In this document: positions 1-8,409 of the stretch, piece by piece
Numbering within the stretch: the first letter of the stretch is position 1
Layout of the letters: every line of letters starts with the position of its first letter
DNA from: Arthrobacter zhangbolii
GTDB taxonomy: Bacteria; Actinomycetota; Actinomycetes; Actinomycetales; Micrococcaceae
Direction: 5' to 3'
DNA length: 64,000 bases
Assembly (NCBI RefSeq): GCF_022869865.1
Contig: NZ_CP094984.1
Coordinates: 1,612,001 to 1,676,000, forward strand
Made by a program: the position numbers and the translations under genes
The notes under the pieces: model-generated
What the model was told of the DNA's origin: nothing
What the model saw: only the letters and a program-made list of their open reading frames with translations
The model's database searches: none

Positions 1-1
1 G

Positions 2-418
2 TTTTCCCGTCGTCAGCGGGAGCATCTTCGTGGATGGCTTCTGGAAGGTATTGCGGTGGCTCCGGACGGGCGGGGACAGGGAACCGGAGGAAAACTGCTC
101 ACGCACCGGTTGGCCGGTTGCACTGATGTGGTCCATCTTGAGGCGACTACCGAGGCCAGTGCCCGGCTGTATGCCCGGTTCGGTTTTGTTGCCGAGCCGG
201 GGCAAGGCGAAGGGGATCGCGAAGGGGATCGGGTGCGGGACCGCGTGCGGGATCGCGTGGGTGACCGGGTGCGGGACCGCGGACGGGATCGCGTGGGTGA
301 CCGGGTGCGGGACCGCGGACGGGATCGCGTGGGTGACCGCGGCGCAGAGCATGGGGGAGCGCCCGGGGCAGAACACACGGGGGACCTCTGGATGACGCGG
401 CTTCCTGCGGCACCGTAA
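2..418 (+). CDS. GNAT family N-acetyltransferase, C-terminal part (5' end outside window)
   Basis: The reading frame is open from the window edge, so the N-terminus is missing. The visible part carries the acetyl-CoA binding motif A of GNAT enzymes (LEGIAVAPDGRGQGTGGKLL, about residues 15-34 of the fragment), then motif B (EASARLYARFGFVAEP). Such enzymes transfer acetyl from acetyl-CoA to an amine; the substrate cannot be told. After the fold ends, the protein runs into about 40 residues of R/D/G/V repeats (DRVRDRVGDRV type) encoded by a 36-bp tandem repeat, then the tail DLWMTRLPAAP. The repeat tail is unusual for the family and is probably a late expansion. Confidence 0.8.
   Translation, partial: FSRRQREHLRGWLLEGIAVAPDGRGQGTGGKLLTHRLAGCTDVVHLEATTEASARLYARFGFVAEPGQGEGDREGDRVRDRVRDRVGDRVRDRGRDRVGDRVRDRGRDRVGDRGAEHGGAPGAEHTGDLWMTRLPAAP
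249..339 (+). repeat. 36-bp tandem repeat inside the GNAT gene
   Basis: Two identical 36-bp units (249-284 and 285-320) and a partial third (321-339). Each unit is itself built of three related 12-bp subunits. Since 36 is a multiple of 3 the frame is kept and the protein gains DRV/RDR/GDR repeats. Copy number is likely to vary between strains. Confidence 0.9.
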
Positions 419-475
419 CGGCGGGCGAGGCTGCGACCTCTGGATGACGCGGCTTCCTCCGGCACCGTAACGGCG
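383..475 (+). repeat. 41-bp direct repeat copying the GNAT 3' end
   Basis: Bases 383-423 and 435-475 are identical except at one position, with 11 bp between them. The first copy encodes the last residues of the GNAT gene and its TAA stop (416-418); the second repeats the same coding end and stop (468-470) downstream. Confidence 0.9.
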
Positions 476-644
476 CACCTGCGAGACTGGTCCTTCACGC
501 ATCACGTCTTCTCCAGGCATCACAAGGTTGGAGCGCTCCGGAGCTATGCGGACCCGTTGCTGTCGGGCTGCGGAGCCGAGCCGCTCCGTGGAAGCCGTGG
601 GTCGGGATGCCGTGCATCAGGAAAGGGGAAATACCATCGGCGCA

Positions 645-1742
645 ATGGATGACATGCTCGGGCCTAAAGAGGTTACGGAGCTGTACAACGTACTGAGTGC
701 TGCAGCTGCGGGTAATGTGCCGGGGGCCGACCTTGGCTCTGTCCTTGCAACGCGTGACCGGTTGGATCCCTTATCGCTTCGCGGCCGGACTGACCTGGTT
801 GCCGGAGCCCTGGTCCGGGCCCTGGGTTCATATTCGGCGGCTGCTTCAGTATTTCGTGCGGCTCTGGCCGACCCGGCGTTTAAGGGGTGGGCGCTCTGGC
901 CGGTTACTGAGGCTGCTGTGTCTTTAGCGCTGGAATCCGGCGGTGAGGCTGAGTTTGATGACGCTCTGGCCCTGCTGGCGGAGCTGACACCTCGGCTGAC
1001 CAGCGAATTCGCTATTCGGCGCCTGCTCCAGGCCAGGCCGGACCGCGCGCTGGCGATCATCCAGGAGTGGACCTGGCATCCGGATCAGCACGTTCGAAGG
1101 TTGGCGAGTGAGGGGACCAGGCCATATCTGCCCTGGGCCGTTCGGGTGCCGCAGCTAATGGGCCGGCCGGAAGCTACGCTGCCGATTCTTGATGCCTTGC
1201 ACAATGACCCCGAGGACTACGTTCGCCGCTCGGTGGCCAACCATGCCAACGATCTGGCGCGGCATGCTCCCGACATGGTGCTTGCGATGGCAGGGCAGTG
1301 GCAGCAGACCGGTACTTCGGAAAGCACATGGGTGGTACGACATGCTCTGCGGACGCTGGTGAAAAAGGGCAATCCCGGGGCACTGGCGCTGATGGGTTTC
1401 GCTCCGGCGCAGGTCAGCGTCACGGACCTGCATGCCGAGGGCGGGATGCTCACGCTTCCTGCGAAGCTGGCGTTCGGATTCCTTCTCACCAATATGGGAG
1501 ATGCTCCGGTGAAGTTGGCGGTGGATTATGCCGTGCACTTTGTGAAGGCTCGGGGGTCCACTGCGGAGAAAGTCTTTAAGCTGGCCACCGTGGAACTGGC
1601 ACCGGGGGAGTCGCGGAAACTCTCCGGCAGGCACGCCTTCCGGCAGATGACCACGAGGCGGCACTATGCGGGGTTGCATGCTTTGGAGTTGCAGATCAAC
1701 GGTGTCCGGCACGGGCGCCTGGAGTTTGAGGTCCGTGTCTAA
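645..1742 (+). CDS. DNA alkylation repair protein, AlkC/AlkD-like HEAT-repeat glycosylase
   Basis: A predicted cytoplasmic 365-residue protein. Its middle is made of HEAT-like helical repeats typical of the AlkC/AlkD DNA glycosylases, with the landmark segments RPDRALAIIQEWTWHPDQHV and RRLASEGTRPYLPWA followed by further repeats (DPEDYVRRSVANHANDLARH). The family removes alkylated bases such as 3-methyladenine. The last ~110 residues (from about VSVTDLHAEGG) look beta-rich with alternating hydrophobics, matching the Ig-like C-terminal domain known in AlkC. An in-frame start at 528 exists but its first 39 residues look non-coding; 645 is chosen, although the nearest purine-rich site (621-629) is far. 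The gene stands alone, followed 12 bp later by a MmcQ/YjbR gene. Confidence 0.8.
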   Translation: MDDMLGPKEVTELYNVLSAAAAGNVPGADLGSVLATRDRLDPLSLRGRTDLVAGALVRALGSYSAAASVFRAALADPAFKGWALWPVTEAAVSLALESGGEAEFDDALALLAELTPRLTSEFAIRRLLQARPDRALAIIQEWTWHPDQHVRRLASEGTRPYLPWAVRVPQLMGRPEATLPILDALHNDPEDYVRRSVANHANDLARHAPDMVLAMAGQWQQTGTSESTWVVRHALRTLVKKGNPGALALMGFAPAQVSVTDLHAEGGMLTLPAKLAFGFLLTNMGDAPVKLAVDYAVHFVKARGSTAEKVFKLATVELAPGESRKLSGRHAFRQMTTRRHYAGLHALELQINGVRHGRLEFEVRV

Positions 1743-1754
1743 AGCCCGAGGCGA

Positions 1755-2150
1755 ATGAGAGGGCGGGGTCTCTTGCAGGGAACAGCGTTATTGGAACGAG
1801 CCGCAGCACGGACCGAGGAGTTGCCGGGTGCCGGACTGGTGCATCCCTTCGGGCCGGACTGGGAAGTGTTTAAGGTTCGGGGAAAGGTCTTTATGCTGCT
1901 TACGGAAACCACCGGAACCCCGATGGTGATCCTGAAAGCGGCGCCCGATGATGGGCGGACACTCCAAGAGGCCTATGAGCACGTCACGCCCGGCTACCAC
2001 ATGAATAAGAAGCACTGGATCACGCTGACTCCGGGAAGGGACATCGATGCAGGTTTGGTGGATGATCTGGTGACGGAGTCCTACCTGTTGGTTGTCGAAA
2101 AGCTGCCCAGAGACATCCGGCCTGTAGACCCGGGGCGGTTCGGCAAATAG
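1755..2150 (+). CDS. MmcQ/YjbR family protein
   Basis: 131 residues with the MmcQ/YjbR signature: HPFGPDWEVFKVRGKVFML, a central VILKAAPDDGRTLQEAY segment, then PGYHMNKKHWITLTP and the closing LVDDLVTESYLLVVEKLP. The family has a CyaY-like alpha/beta fold and is annotated as DNA-binding, but no biochemical role is established. It lies 12 bp after the alkylation repair gene on the same strand, so the two may be cotranscribed. The first ~10 residues are poorly determined; starts at 1755 and slightly downstream are both possible. Confidence 0.85.
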   Translation: MRGRGLLQGTALLERAAARTEELPGAGLVHPFGPDWEVFKVRGKVFMLLTETTGTPMVILKAAPDDGRTLQEAYEHVTPGYHMNKKHWITLTPGRDIDAGLVDDLVTESYLLVVEKLPRDIRPVDPGRFGK

Positions 2151-2276
2151 CAGCCGGCGGGTCGGCGCGTGGGGCTACTGATTCGTCAATTGCTGGAAGA
2201 GCGGTATGGTGTCCAGCCCGAATGAGGACTGCGAATGAGGTGTTGAACGGGCTGGTGTCCTTCGGGACGAACCTCG

Positions 2277-4073
2277 TCAGAACGGGGGTACCTCTTCCGG
2301 TCCTGGGACGGAGCGTGCGTTTGGATCCGCGTCCGCCAGTTCCAGGAAGGGCTCGGTCCGGTAGACCCGGCCGGTGGGCGAGGTCCATTCCAACACCCCC
2401 GGCGAAGGTTGGCAGGCCTTCCAATAACCCAGCGTTTTGAACCGGTGATGCCGTCGGCACAGGTGAGCCAGGTTCGAATGCTCGGTGTTCCCGCCCTTGG
2501 CCCAGTCTTTGGTGTGGTCAATCTCGGTCACCCCGGTACTGACCCTGCAGCCGGGGAACCGGCAGGTCCCGTCCCGTGCCCGTAACCAGCGGGCGAGCCC
2601 GGCGGGGACTTTCCGGCGCCTGCCCACACCCAGGATCTCTCCGGTGTGCGGATCCCGGACAAGTCCGGTCCAGCGGGTAGCGTTGCGGGCCAGCCGGCGG
2701 GCGGCTTCGGCACTGATGGGTCCGTAGCCGTGGAGTTCGGCGGGTTCCTCGTTAGCGCCGAAGAGGGTTTCAGCGCTGATCAGCACCATGATCTCGGCGC
2801 GCGGGATGCTGCCAATATCGTCCGGATCGGTGAGCCCGGCACCGGTTTTATCCGCGTGCCCAACACCTTCGACCGCGTGGCCCCCACCACCGGCTGCGTC
2901 CGCGGGACCCCCGTGATCGGTAGTGTCGGGGTACCTGCCACCGTCGATCGTGCGCGTGCGACCTCCGCTGTCAGCCGTCCCCTTGCGACCCCGGTGGCCT
3001 GTGTTGCCCGCGGCACCGCTGCGGGCTGATCCCATGCCGCCCATGAGCAGTTGGGCGAGGATGTCGGCACGCAACTGGTCCCTGGTCCGGGGATCCCCGG
3101 CCAGCTGTTCTCCCTGGGCGGAGGTGCTCAGGGCGGTGTAGATCTGCTGGGCTTCCGGTGCCGGCAAAAGGGCCGAGAGCCAGGACATGCCGTCCTCAAC
3201 CGGATCCAGGGTGACCTTCCGTTTCTCGAAGGCGCTTTGGTGCCGAGCAGGAATGGTTTGCGGATATTTATTCTCCCGCAGTCTGCGGGCTTTGGCGGAG
3301 AACTGTGCCCGGGTCTGTCCTGTGGCAGCGGCCAGCAGGTCCGCTTCAAGTTCCGGCAGGTCAGCGGCGGGAACGTTCTCGCACTGGTCCAGAAGGACCT
3401 GCGCATGCCCGTAACTGAGCTTTCCCTCTTCCAGCGCGGTGAGGGTCGCGGCGTGCGGACCGCAGAGGCTGCCGGCCTCGTCCATCAGCCGCTGTGCCGT
3501 CATTTGCGGGACTCTCAGGATGGCCGCACACTCTGCGGAGGCGAGGCTGAACGCCATACCCGGTTCCAGCCGGCCGGTGGCGTCATGGTAGCTGTCCCGG
3601 AAGATCTCCTGCATGCGGTTCATCAGCCGGGCCTGCTGGGCCTGCGCCCAGGAGATCAGATGTCCCATCCGGCCCAAGGCTTCGCCCGTGGTTACTTCGT
3701 CGAAGGACTCAAGATTCGCCAGGGCCAGGGTTCCGGTAAATCCGTCCGGATAACCGTTGCCTGAGCATTCCGCATTGCCGGGGGCGCCCGCGGGACTGGT
3801 GGAAGCAGAGGCACTGGCTGTACGCGTGGAACTTGCCGCGGGCATGGCATCTGAAGCTAAGGGACTGGCTGCACGCATGGGACTCGCGGCGGGCACGGCG
3901 TCCGCGGACCGTGCGACAGCTTCGCCTGCAGGGTCGGCACGATATACCGCAAGGCTCGGAGACACGACAGACGGTTTCGAAGGCGCATCCGGACCGCCGG
4001 CTGCCCCTTCCCGTGGAAGGTCTTCGCCGGCCGGTATTCCGGTTCCGCACCCGGTATTCCCGTCCTGATCCAT
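2277..4073 (-). CDS. DUF222 / HNH endonuclease family protein (13E12-type)
   Basis: 598 residues in three parts: an Ala/Ser-rich N-terminus (to about 110), a helical DUF222 domain (about 120-330, including LANLESFDEVTTGEALGRMG), a low-complexity Gly/His/Asp linker, and a C-terminal HNH nuclease domain. The HNH core is visible as CRFPGC, then TEIDHTKDWAKGGNTEHSNL, then LCRRHHRFK. Multi-copy proteins of this type are abundant in Arthrobacter and mycobacteria. They are often called REP13E12-type or HNH endonucleases, and their biological role is not known. The gene is monocistronic on the minus strand. No good ribosome binding site precedes the ATG at 4073, so an internal start after the Ala-rich stretch is possible. 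Confidence 0.88.
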   Translation of the reverse strand: MDQDGNTGCGTGIPAGEDLPREGAAGGPDAPSKPSVVSPSLAVYRADPAGEAVARSADAVPAASPMRAASPLASDAMPAASSTRTASASASTSPAGAPGNAECSGNGYPDGFTGTLALANLESFDEVTTGEALGRMGHLISWAQAQQARLMNRMQEIFRDSYHDATGRLEPGMAFSLASAECAAILRVPQMTAQRLMDEAGSLCGPHAATLTALEEGKLSYGHAQVLLDQCENVPAADLPELEADLLAAATGQTRAQFSAKARRLRENKYPQTIPARHQSAFEKRKVTLDPVEDGMSWLSALLPAPEAQQIYTALSTSAQGEQLAGDPRTRDQLRADILAQLLMGGMGSARSGAAGNTGHRGRKGTADSGGRTRTIDGGRYPDTTDHGGPADAAGGGGHAVEGVGHADKTGAGLTDPDDIGSIPRAEIMVLISAETLFGANEEPAELHGYGPISAEAARRLARNATRWTGLVRDPHTGEILGVGRRRKVPAGLARWLRARDGTCRFPGCRVSTGVTEIDHTKDWAKGGNTEHSNLAHLCRRHHRFKTLGYWKACQPSPGVLEWTSPTGRVYRTEPFLELADADPNARSVPGPEEVPPF

Positions 4074-4332
4074 GCTTTCAGCATTTCATCCGGCACTGAC
4101 ATTTCAGAGCCAAAAACAGGCGCAAAACGGCACCCCGTAAAACTCGAAATACCCGTCTTTTGGGGCCAAACTACCTATCCGCGCTAGCCCCTGAAACATG
4201 TTCCAGCAGCATGTCCCTGCAGCGCGGAAAAGAGGGTCGTTCCCGCCCACTGGATTGAGAGGCCCGCGCCCGAAAGCGCTGACCGGCAGACTGTCACCGT
4301 CTTTGCACCGGCCAACCTGATTCTGATGAGGG
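4074..4332. other. intergenic spacer, no gene seen
   Basis: 259 bp between the HNH gene and the MFS gene. Open frames here are short and have no protein-like composition. No convincing hairpin terminator was found by eye. Confidence 0.5.
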
Positions 4333-6189
4333 CTACTTCTCCTCTGTCGAGGCCTCCGAGGCCGGCACATCCGAAGCAGGGGCCTCCGAAACCAACGATT
4401 TCCGAGCCGATGCTCCCGAAGTCGAGGCCTCCGAGCCCGACAATTCCCGTCCCGGGCCCTCCCGATCCGCGTTCCCACCTGCGCCCCCGCCGTCGCTCCC
4501 GCCGTTGCCCCCGCCGTCGCTCCCGCCGTCGTTCACGCCCGCGCTCCCGCCGTTGCCCCCGCCGTTGCCCCCGCCGTTGCCCCCGCCGTCGCTCCCACCC
4601 GCGCCCCCGCCGTCGCTCCCGCCGTCGTTTACACCCGCGCCCCCGCCGTCGTTCACGCCCGCACCCCCACTGTGGGAACCGTCGTTGGTTTCCAGCCGGA
4701 CGGGAATTACCCGCCAGGCGATGATGCCGGCAACTGCCAGGATGAGTGCGGCAATCAGGGATGTCACCTGCATGGCATCCGTGAAAGCATTCTGGGCGTC
4801 CGCAATCAGCTGTGTGGCGCCGTCGTCGAGCACCTGCAGCCCGGAGGCCAGAGAATCTGTCACCGCAGCGCGTGTGCCGGCGTCGAGCTCCGACATGGCT
4901 GGAAGATTCGTACGGTACAGGGCGCTCAGGGCGGATCCGAGGACAGCGATTCCCAGGGCGACACCAAGCTCGTACGCAGTTTCCGAGATGGAGGACGCCG
5001 CTCCCGCACGTTCCCTCGGAGCCGAAGCGACTACCGCATCCGTTGACAGCGTCATCGCCAGACCAATACCCAGTCCGGTCACGACCAGTGCAACAGCAAT
5101 CCCGAGGTAGCCGCCAAGTTCCTCCGCACCGGCAAGCAAAACAAGGCCCGCAGCTCCCAGAAGCAGACCGCCGCCCACTGAGCGCCCGACGCCGAACCGG
5201 GCCACAGCGAACCCAATGACAAACACCACCGCCATCATGGCAATAGTGACGGGGAGCTCGGCCAGACCGGCCTTCAGCGGACCATAACCACGCACCAGCT
5301 GCAGGTACTGGGAAAAGAAAAAGAGCAGGCCACTGAGGGCAAAGATGGACAGCCCGTTGGCGACGACGGCACCGCGGAACGCAGGCAGGCGGAACAGTTC
5401 AATGTCCAGCATCGGGTTGCTGGAGAGCCGCTGCCGGCGGATGAATACCCACCCGGTCAGGAGGCCCAGAACCAATGCCGCGAAGCCGATGGCGTCGACC
5501 CCGCTGCTGAACGTGTGTTTGACCGCGTAGACAACGGCAACAATCGATGCGATGGAGAGCAGCGCGGAAAGCAGATCCAACTTACCCGGACGCGGGTTAC
5601 GCGACTCCGGCAGCAAAACGGCGCCGCTGATCAGCAAAAGGAGCATAACCGGGATGTTGATGAGGAACACAGATCCCCACCAGAAGTTCTCCAGCAGGAT
5701 GCCGCCCACCAGCGGTCCCAGGGCGGCACCGCCGCCGGCTCCAACGGACCACACGGCAATGGCGCGGGTGCGCTGAGCCGGGATGGTGAAGACGTGCCGG
5801 ATGATGGACAGGGTGGACGGCATAATGGTGGCACCGCTGACGCCCAACAGGGCCCGGGCTGCGATCAGCACTTCGGGGGATGGGGCAAATGCGGCAATCG
5901 CTGACGCGATGCCGAAACCCGCCGAGCCGATAAGGAGCAGTTTCTTGCGGCCGATACGGTCGGCAACGTTACCCATGGTGACCAGCAGGCCTGCCAGCGC
6001 GAAGGAATAGATGTCGCCGATCCAGAGCAGCTGGGTCGATGTGGGTTCGAGCGATGCGCTCAGCGACGGCACGGCCAGGGCCAGGACGGTGCCATCTACC
6101 GCCAGCAGCATGACCGCAAGCGTAAGGACACCGAGGGACGCCCATTCACGGGGTCCGGCCGGTGAGGGGGCAGGGGACTGAAGGGTCAT
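4333..6189 (-). CDS. DHA2 family MFS multidrug exporter with Gly-rich C-terminal tail
   Basis: About 618 residues. The N-terminal ~470 form a 14-helix EmrB/QacA-type major facilitator. The first helix carries the DHA2 mark LAVDGTVLALAVPSL, the loop 2-3 motif is GNVADRIGRKKLL, and motif C is WSVGAGGGAALGPLVGG. Predicted to export drugs or dyes by proton antiport at the inner membrane. Past residue ~490 the protein turns into a ~75-residue Asn/Asp/Gly/Ser repeat (VNDGG, SDGGG, NGGGN) and an acidic Ser/Glu tail (SEAS/SEAP), which is unusual for the family. Start 6189 (MTLQSPAP) is preferred; an ATG at 6210 in the same frame lacks a ribosome site. Confidence 0.88.
   Translation of the reverse strand: MTLQSPAPSPAGPREWASLGVLTLAVMLLAVDGTVLALAVPSLSASLEPTSTQLLWIGDIYSFALAGLLVTMGNVADRIGRKKLLLIGSAGFGIASAIAAFAPSPEVLIAARALLGVSGATIMPSTLSIIRHVFTIPAQRTRAIAVWSVGAGGGAALGPLVGGILLENFWWGSVFLINIPVMLLLLISGAVLLPESRNPRPGKLDLLSALLSIASIVAVVYAVKHTFSSGVDAIGFAALVLGLLTGWVFIRRQRLSSNPMLDIELFRLPAFRGAVVANGLSIFALSGLLFFFSQYLQLVRGYGPLKAGLAELPVTIAMMAVVFVIGFAVARFGVGRSVGGGLLLGAAGLVLLAGAEELGGYLGIAVALVVTGLGIGLAMTLSTDAVVASAPRERAGAASSISETAYELGVALGIAVLGSALSALYRTNLPAMSELDAGTRAAVTDSLASGLQVLDDGATQLIADAQNAFTDAMQVTSLIAALILAVAGIIAWRVIPVRLETNDGSHSGGAGVNDGGGAGVNDGGSDGGGAGGSDGGGNGGGNGGGNGGSAGVNDGGSDGGGNGGSDGGGAGGNADREGPGRELSGSEASTSGASARKSLVSEAPASDVPASEASTEEK
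4480..4675 (-). repeat. low-complexity tandem repeat in the MFS gene
   Basis: Imperfect 6-15 bp units (gttgcccccgcc, gtcgctcccgcc) encode the Gly/Asn/Asp-rich tail of the transporter. The unit is in phase with the reading frame, so expansion or contraction would keep the protein open. Confidence 0.75.
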
Positions 6190-6257
6190 GCCTTCACCGT
6201 AATAGACCATCTGGTCGGTTCTGAGTTCGCCGTGGTCTGTGACACGCGGGGGCCCGT

Positions 6258-6287
6258 CTGTACAACTTACCCGACAGTCCGGTCCGC
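6258..6287. repeat. 30-bp direct repeat, left copy
   Basis: 28 of 30 bases match 6886-6915. On the minus strand it reads as the last codons and TAA stop of the MFS gene at 6895-8277, although no such gene ends here. The two copies bracket the SRPBCC gene. Confidence 0.85.
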
Positions 6288-6315
6288 CAGCTACAAGCCA
6301 GGTACCCCGTGGCGG

Positions 6316-6792
6316 CTACCCGGCGGAGTCGGCGTCCAAGCCGGCATACGTGGACCAGAATGAGGCAGGATCTCGAGGCCGGTTAGTCAACAGGCCTTCA
6401 AGATACAACAGGTGGGTATGCCATCCGGGAAGGTAGCCGCCGGCTTCGGCGCCCAGACCGTCGTGTGCCAATTCCAGGTGCGTCCCGTCGCCGTCGGCCG
6501 CGAGGGAGATCCGAAGGTGGGACAACGGCTCGTCCGGAAATTCCCACGTCATGGACAGTATGCTGCCCGGCTCGCAGGTGAGGACTTTGCTGGTGCTCGA
6601 GTAGTCCTCGGCGTGTCTGATGATCACCACATCGCCGGCTGCGAAGCGGCCGGAGGATAACGTGCCCAACCAATGAGGCAATGCCTCGGAATCGGTGAGG
6701 CCCCACCAGACCCGGGCGGGCGGAGCCGGCATGGACCATTCCAGCACAACGCGGTCAGGCCCAGGTTCGATACAACGGCTGATCAGCGGCAT
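6316..6792 (-). CDS. SRPBCC / AHSA1-like domain protein
   Basis: 158 residues. The pattern is that of an activator of Hsp90 ATPase (AHSA1)-like START-domain protein: an early strand plus VWWGLTDSEALPHWLG, a central VLTCEPGSILSMTWEFPDE, then THLELAHDGLGAEAGGYLPG and WHTHLLYLEGLL at the C-terminal long helix. These small helix-grip proteins form a hydrophobic cavity; the ligand here is unknown. The gene lies between two MFS genes on the same strand and is flanked by near-identical 30-bp repeats, suggesting that it arrived separately from its neighbours. Confidence 0.85.
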   Translation of the reverse strand: MPLISRCIEPGPDRVVLEWSMPAPPARVWWGLTDSEALPHWLGTLSSGRFAAGDVVIIRHAEDYSSTSKVLTCEPGSILSMTWEFPDEPLSHLRISLAADGDGTHLELAHDGLGAEAGGYLPGWHTHLLYLEGLLTNRPRDPASFWSTYAGLDADSAG

Positions 6793-6885
6793 GCCCGGAG
6801 CCTACCGCAGCAGTGTCATTCCCGGCACCGCGCGCCGCACCGGCCCTGCCACTGGCATGCCCCACGTACGTACGCAGAATGCCGC

Positions 6886-6915
6886 CTGTACGGCTTACCC
6901 GACAGTCCGGTCCGC
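6886..6915. repeat. 30-bp direct repeat, right copy (MFS 3' end)
   Basis: Contains the TAA stop and last codons (ADRTVG) of the MFS gene at 6895-8277. It matches 6258-6287 at 28 of 30 positions, including a perfect 22-bp core (6894-6915). Confidence 0.85.
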
Positions 6916-8277
6916 GTTCGGATTGCGAATGCCCAGCACCGCTATCAGGGCAGCAGCAAAAAACAGCCCCGCCGCCGTCAGTGCCGTTTGCCGGAAACCG
7001 GGATAGCCCAGCGCACCGCCGGACACCGTCCCCACCAGTGCCACCGCAATCAGCCCGGCCACCCGGGAGACGGCGTTGTTCACTGCCGAACCGATCCCCG
7101 CCTCCTCTTCGCGCAGGGCGCCGAGGACGGCAGTGGTCAGCGGAGCGACCATAACACTGAGCCCGAACCCGAAAAGCAGCAACCCGGGAAGCAGTTCGGT
7201 GACCAGGTCCACCGGCGGCTGAACGGTCAGCAGCAGCAGGAAGCCGGTCCCGCAGATCGCCGGACCGGCGGCCATAAAAGCCCGAGGCCCGTACCGGCCG
7301 GACATCCTGCCGAAATACGTGGAGAACAGCAGCATGGCCACAGGCAGCGGCAGCGAAATGAAACCGGCCTCAATGGCGCTGTACCCGGCGGCCTTCTGTA
7401 CAAACACGGTCACGGCAAAGGACCCCAGCGAAATTCCCGCGTAGGCCGCCGCGGTGACCAGATTGCCGTAGCGGAAGTTCCGCGCCCGGAACAGGGACAA
7501 CGGCATCATGGGAGCCGGAGTGCGTGCCTCGCGCAGGAAGAAGAACACCAGCGCCGCAACGCCACCGACCAGGGGCACGACGACGCCGGGGTGGCCCCAG
7601 CCGCGGCGCTCCTGTTCAATGAGCGCGTAAACGGAACCGGCAAGCCCCGCGACGGCCAGCGCCGCCCCCGGAATGTCCAGGGACATGCGGCGCAGCGTGC
7701 CGCGGTCCCGGAGGCCCGCGCTGAGCAGGAGGGTCACCGCCACGGGCAGCACATTCACCGCGAAGATCCACCGCCAGCTGGCCCAGTCCACCAGCACGCC
7801 GCCCAGCAGCGGGCCGATGATCGCCGCCGTCCCGGTCCAGGCCGTCCACTGCCCGACGGCGCGTCCGCGTGCCTCGTCCCGGTACGCCGTCGTAATAAGC
7901 GCCAGGGAGCCGGGCACAAGCAGTGCGCCCGCCATTCCCTGGAGGGCCCGGGCAATGATCAGAACCTCCGGACTCCAGGCCAGGGCGCAGGCCAGGGATG
8001 CGGCGCCGAAACCCAGGAGACCGAGGCGCAGGACCCGCAGGCGGCCGAACATGTCCGAAAGGGAGCCCGCGAGCAGGATCAGGGCGCCGAGAGTGAGCAG
8101 ATATGCGTTGACGGTCCATTGCTGGGTCGCCAGCCCGCCGCCGAGTTCCGTGCCGATTGCAGGCAGCGCCACGGTAACGATGGACCCGTCCAGGAAGGCG
8201 ATAAAGGAGGCGAGGATGGCGACGGCGAGAAGGCGGGCGTTTCCGGCGGGAACCGGCGCGGGTGCGGTGTCCGGCAT
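6895..8277 (-). CDS. DHA2 family MFS multidrug exporter
   Basis: 460 residues, 14 predicted membrane helices. DHA2 marks: FIAFLDGSIVTVALPAIG in helix 1, GSLSDMFGRLRVLRLG in loop 2-3 and WTAWTGTAAIIGPLLGGVL in helix 5. Predicted to export toxic organic compounds using the proton gradient at the inner membrane. The other DHA2 gene at 4333-6189 is a distant relative, not a recent duplicate. The ATG at 8277 follows a usable purine-rich site (GAAAGGGACC on the minus strand). No adjacent regulator gene is seen. Confidence 0.9.
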   Translation of the reverse strand: MPDTAPAPVPAGNARLLAVAILASFIAFLDGSIVTVALPAIGTELGGGLATQQWTVNAYLLTLGALILLAGSLSDMFGRLRVLRLGLLGFGAASLACALAWSPEVLIIARALQGMAGALLVPGSLALITTAYRDEARGRAVGQWTAWTGTAAIIGPLLGGVLVDWASWRWIFAVNVLPVAVTLLLSAGLRDRGTLRRMSLDIPGAALAVAGLAGSVYALIEQERRGWGHPGVVVPLVGGVAALVFFFLREARTPAPMMPLSLFRARNFRYGNLVTAAAYAGISLGSFAVTVFVQKAAGYSAIEAGFISLPLPVAMLLFSTYFGRMSGRYGPRAFMAAGPAICGTGFLLLLTVQPPVDLVTELLPGLLLFGFGLSVMVAPLTTAVLGALREEEAGIGSAVNNAVSRVAGLIAVALVGTVSGGALGYPGFRQTALTAAGLFFAAALIAVLGIRNPNADRTVG

Positions 8278-8341
8278 ATCGGGTGGTCCCTTTCTTCAGG
8301 TGCTGCCGTTCGCCAGCGGGCCGCCGGTCAGCAGGCAGCCC

Positions 8342-8409
8342 AGCTCAGCAGGCAGCTCCGGTCAGCAGAGAACCCGGCTCAGCAGAGAACCCGGCTCAGC
8401 AGGGCTCCC
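8342..8409. repeat. 17-bp tandem repeat spanning the GH114 gene stop codon
   Basis: Two exact-length 17-bp units (8376-8392, 8393-8409) preceded by a 16-bp unit (8360-8375) and a degenerate one (8342-8359). The unit nearest the gene contains the TGA stop of the GH114 lipoprotein (8396-8398, minus strand). Confidence 0.85.
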
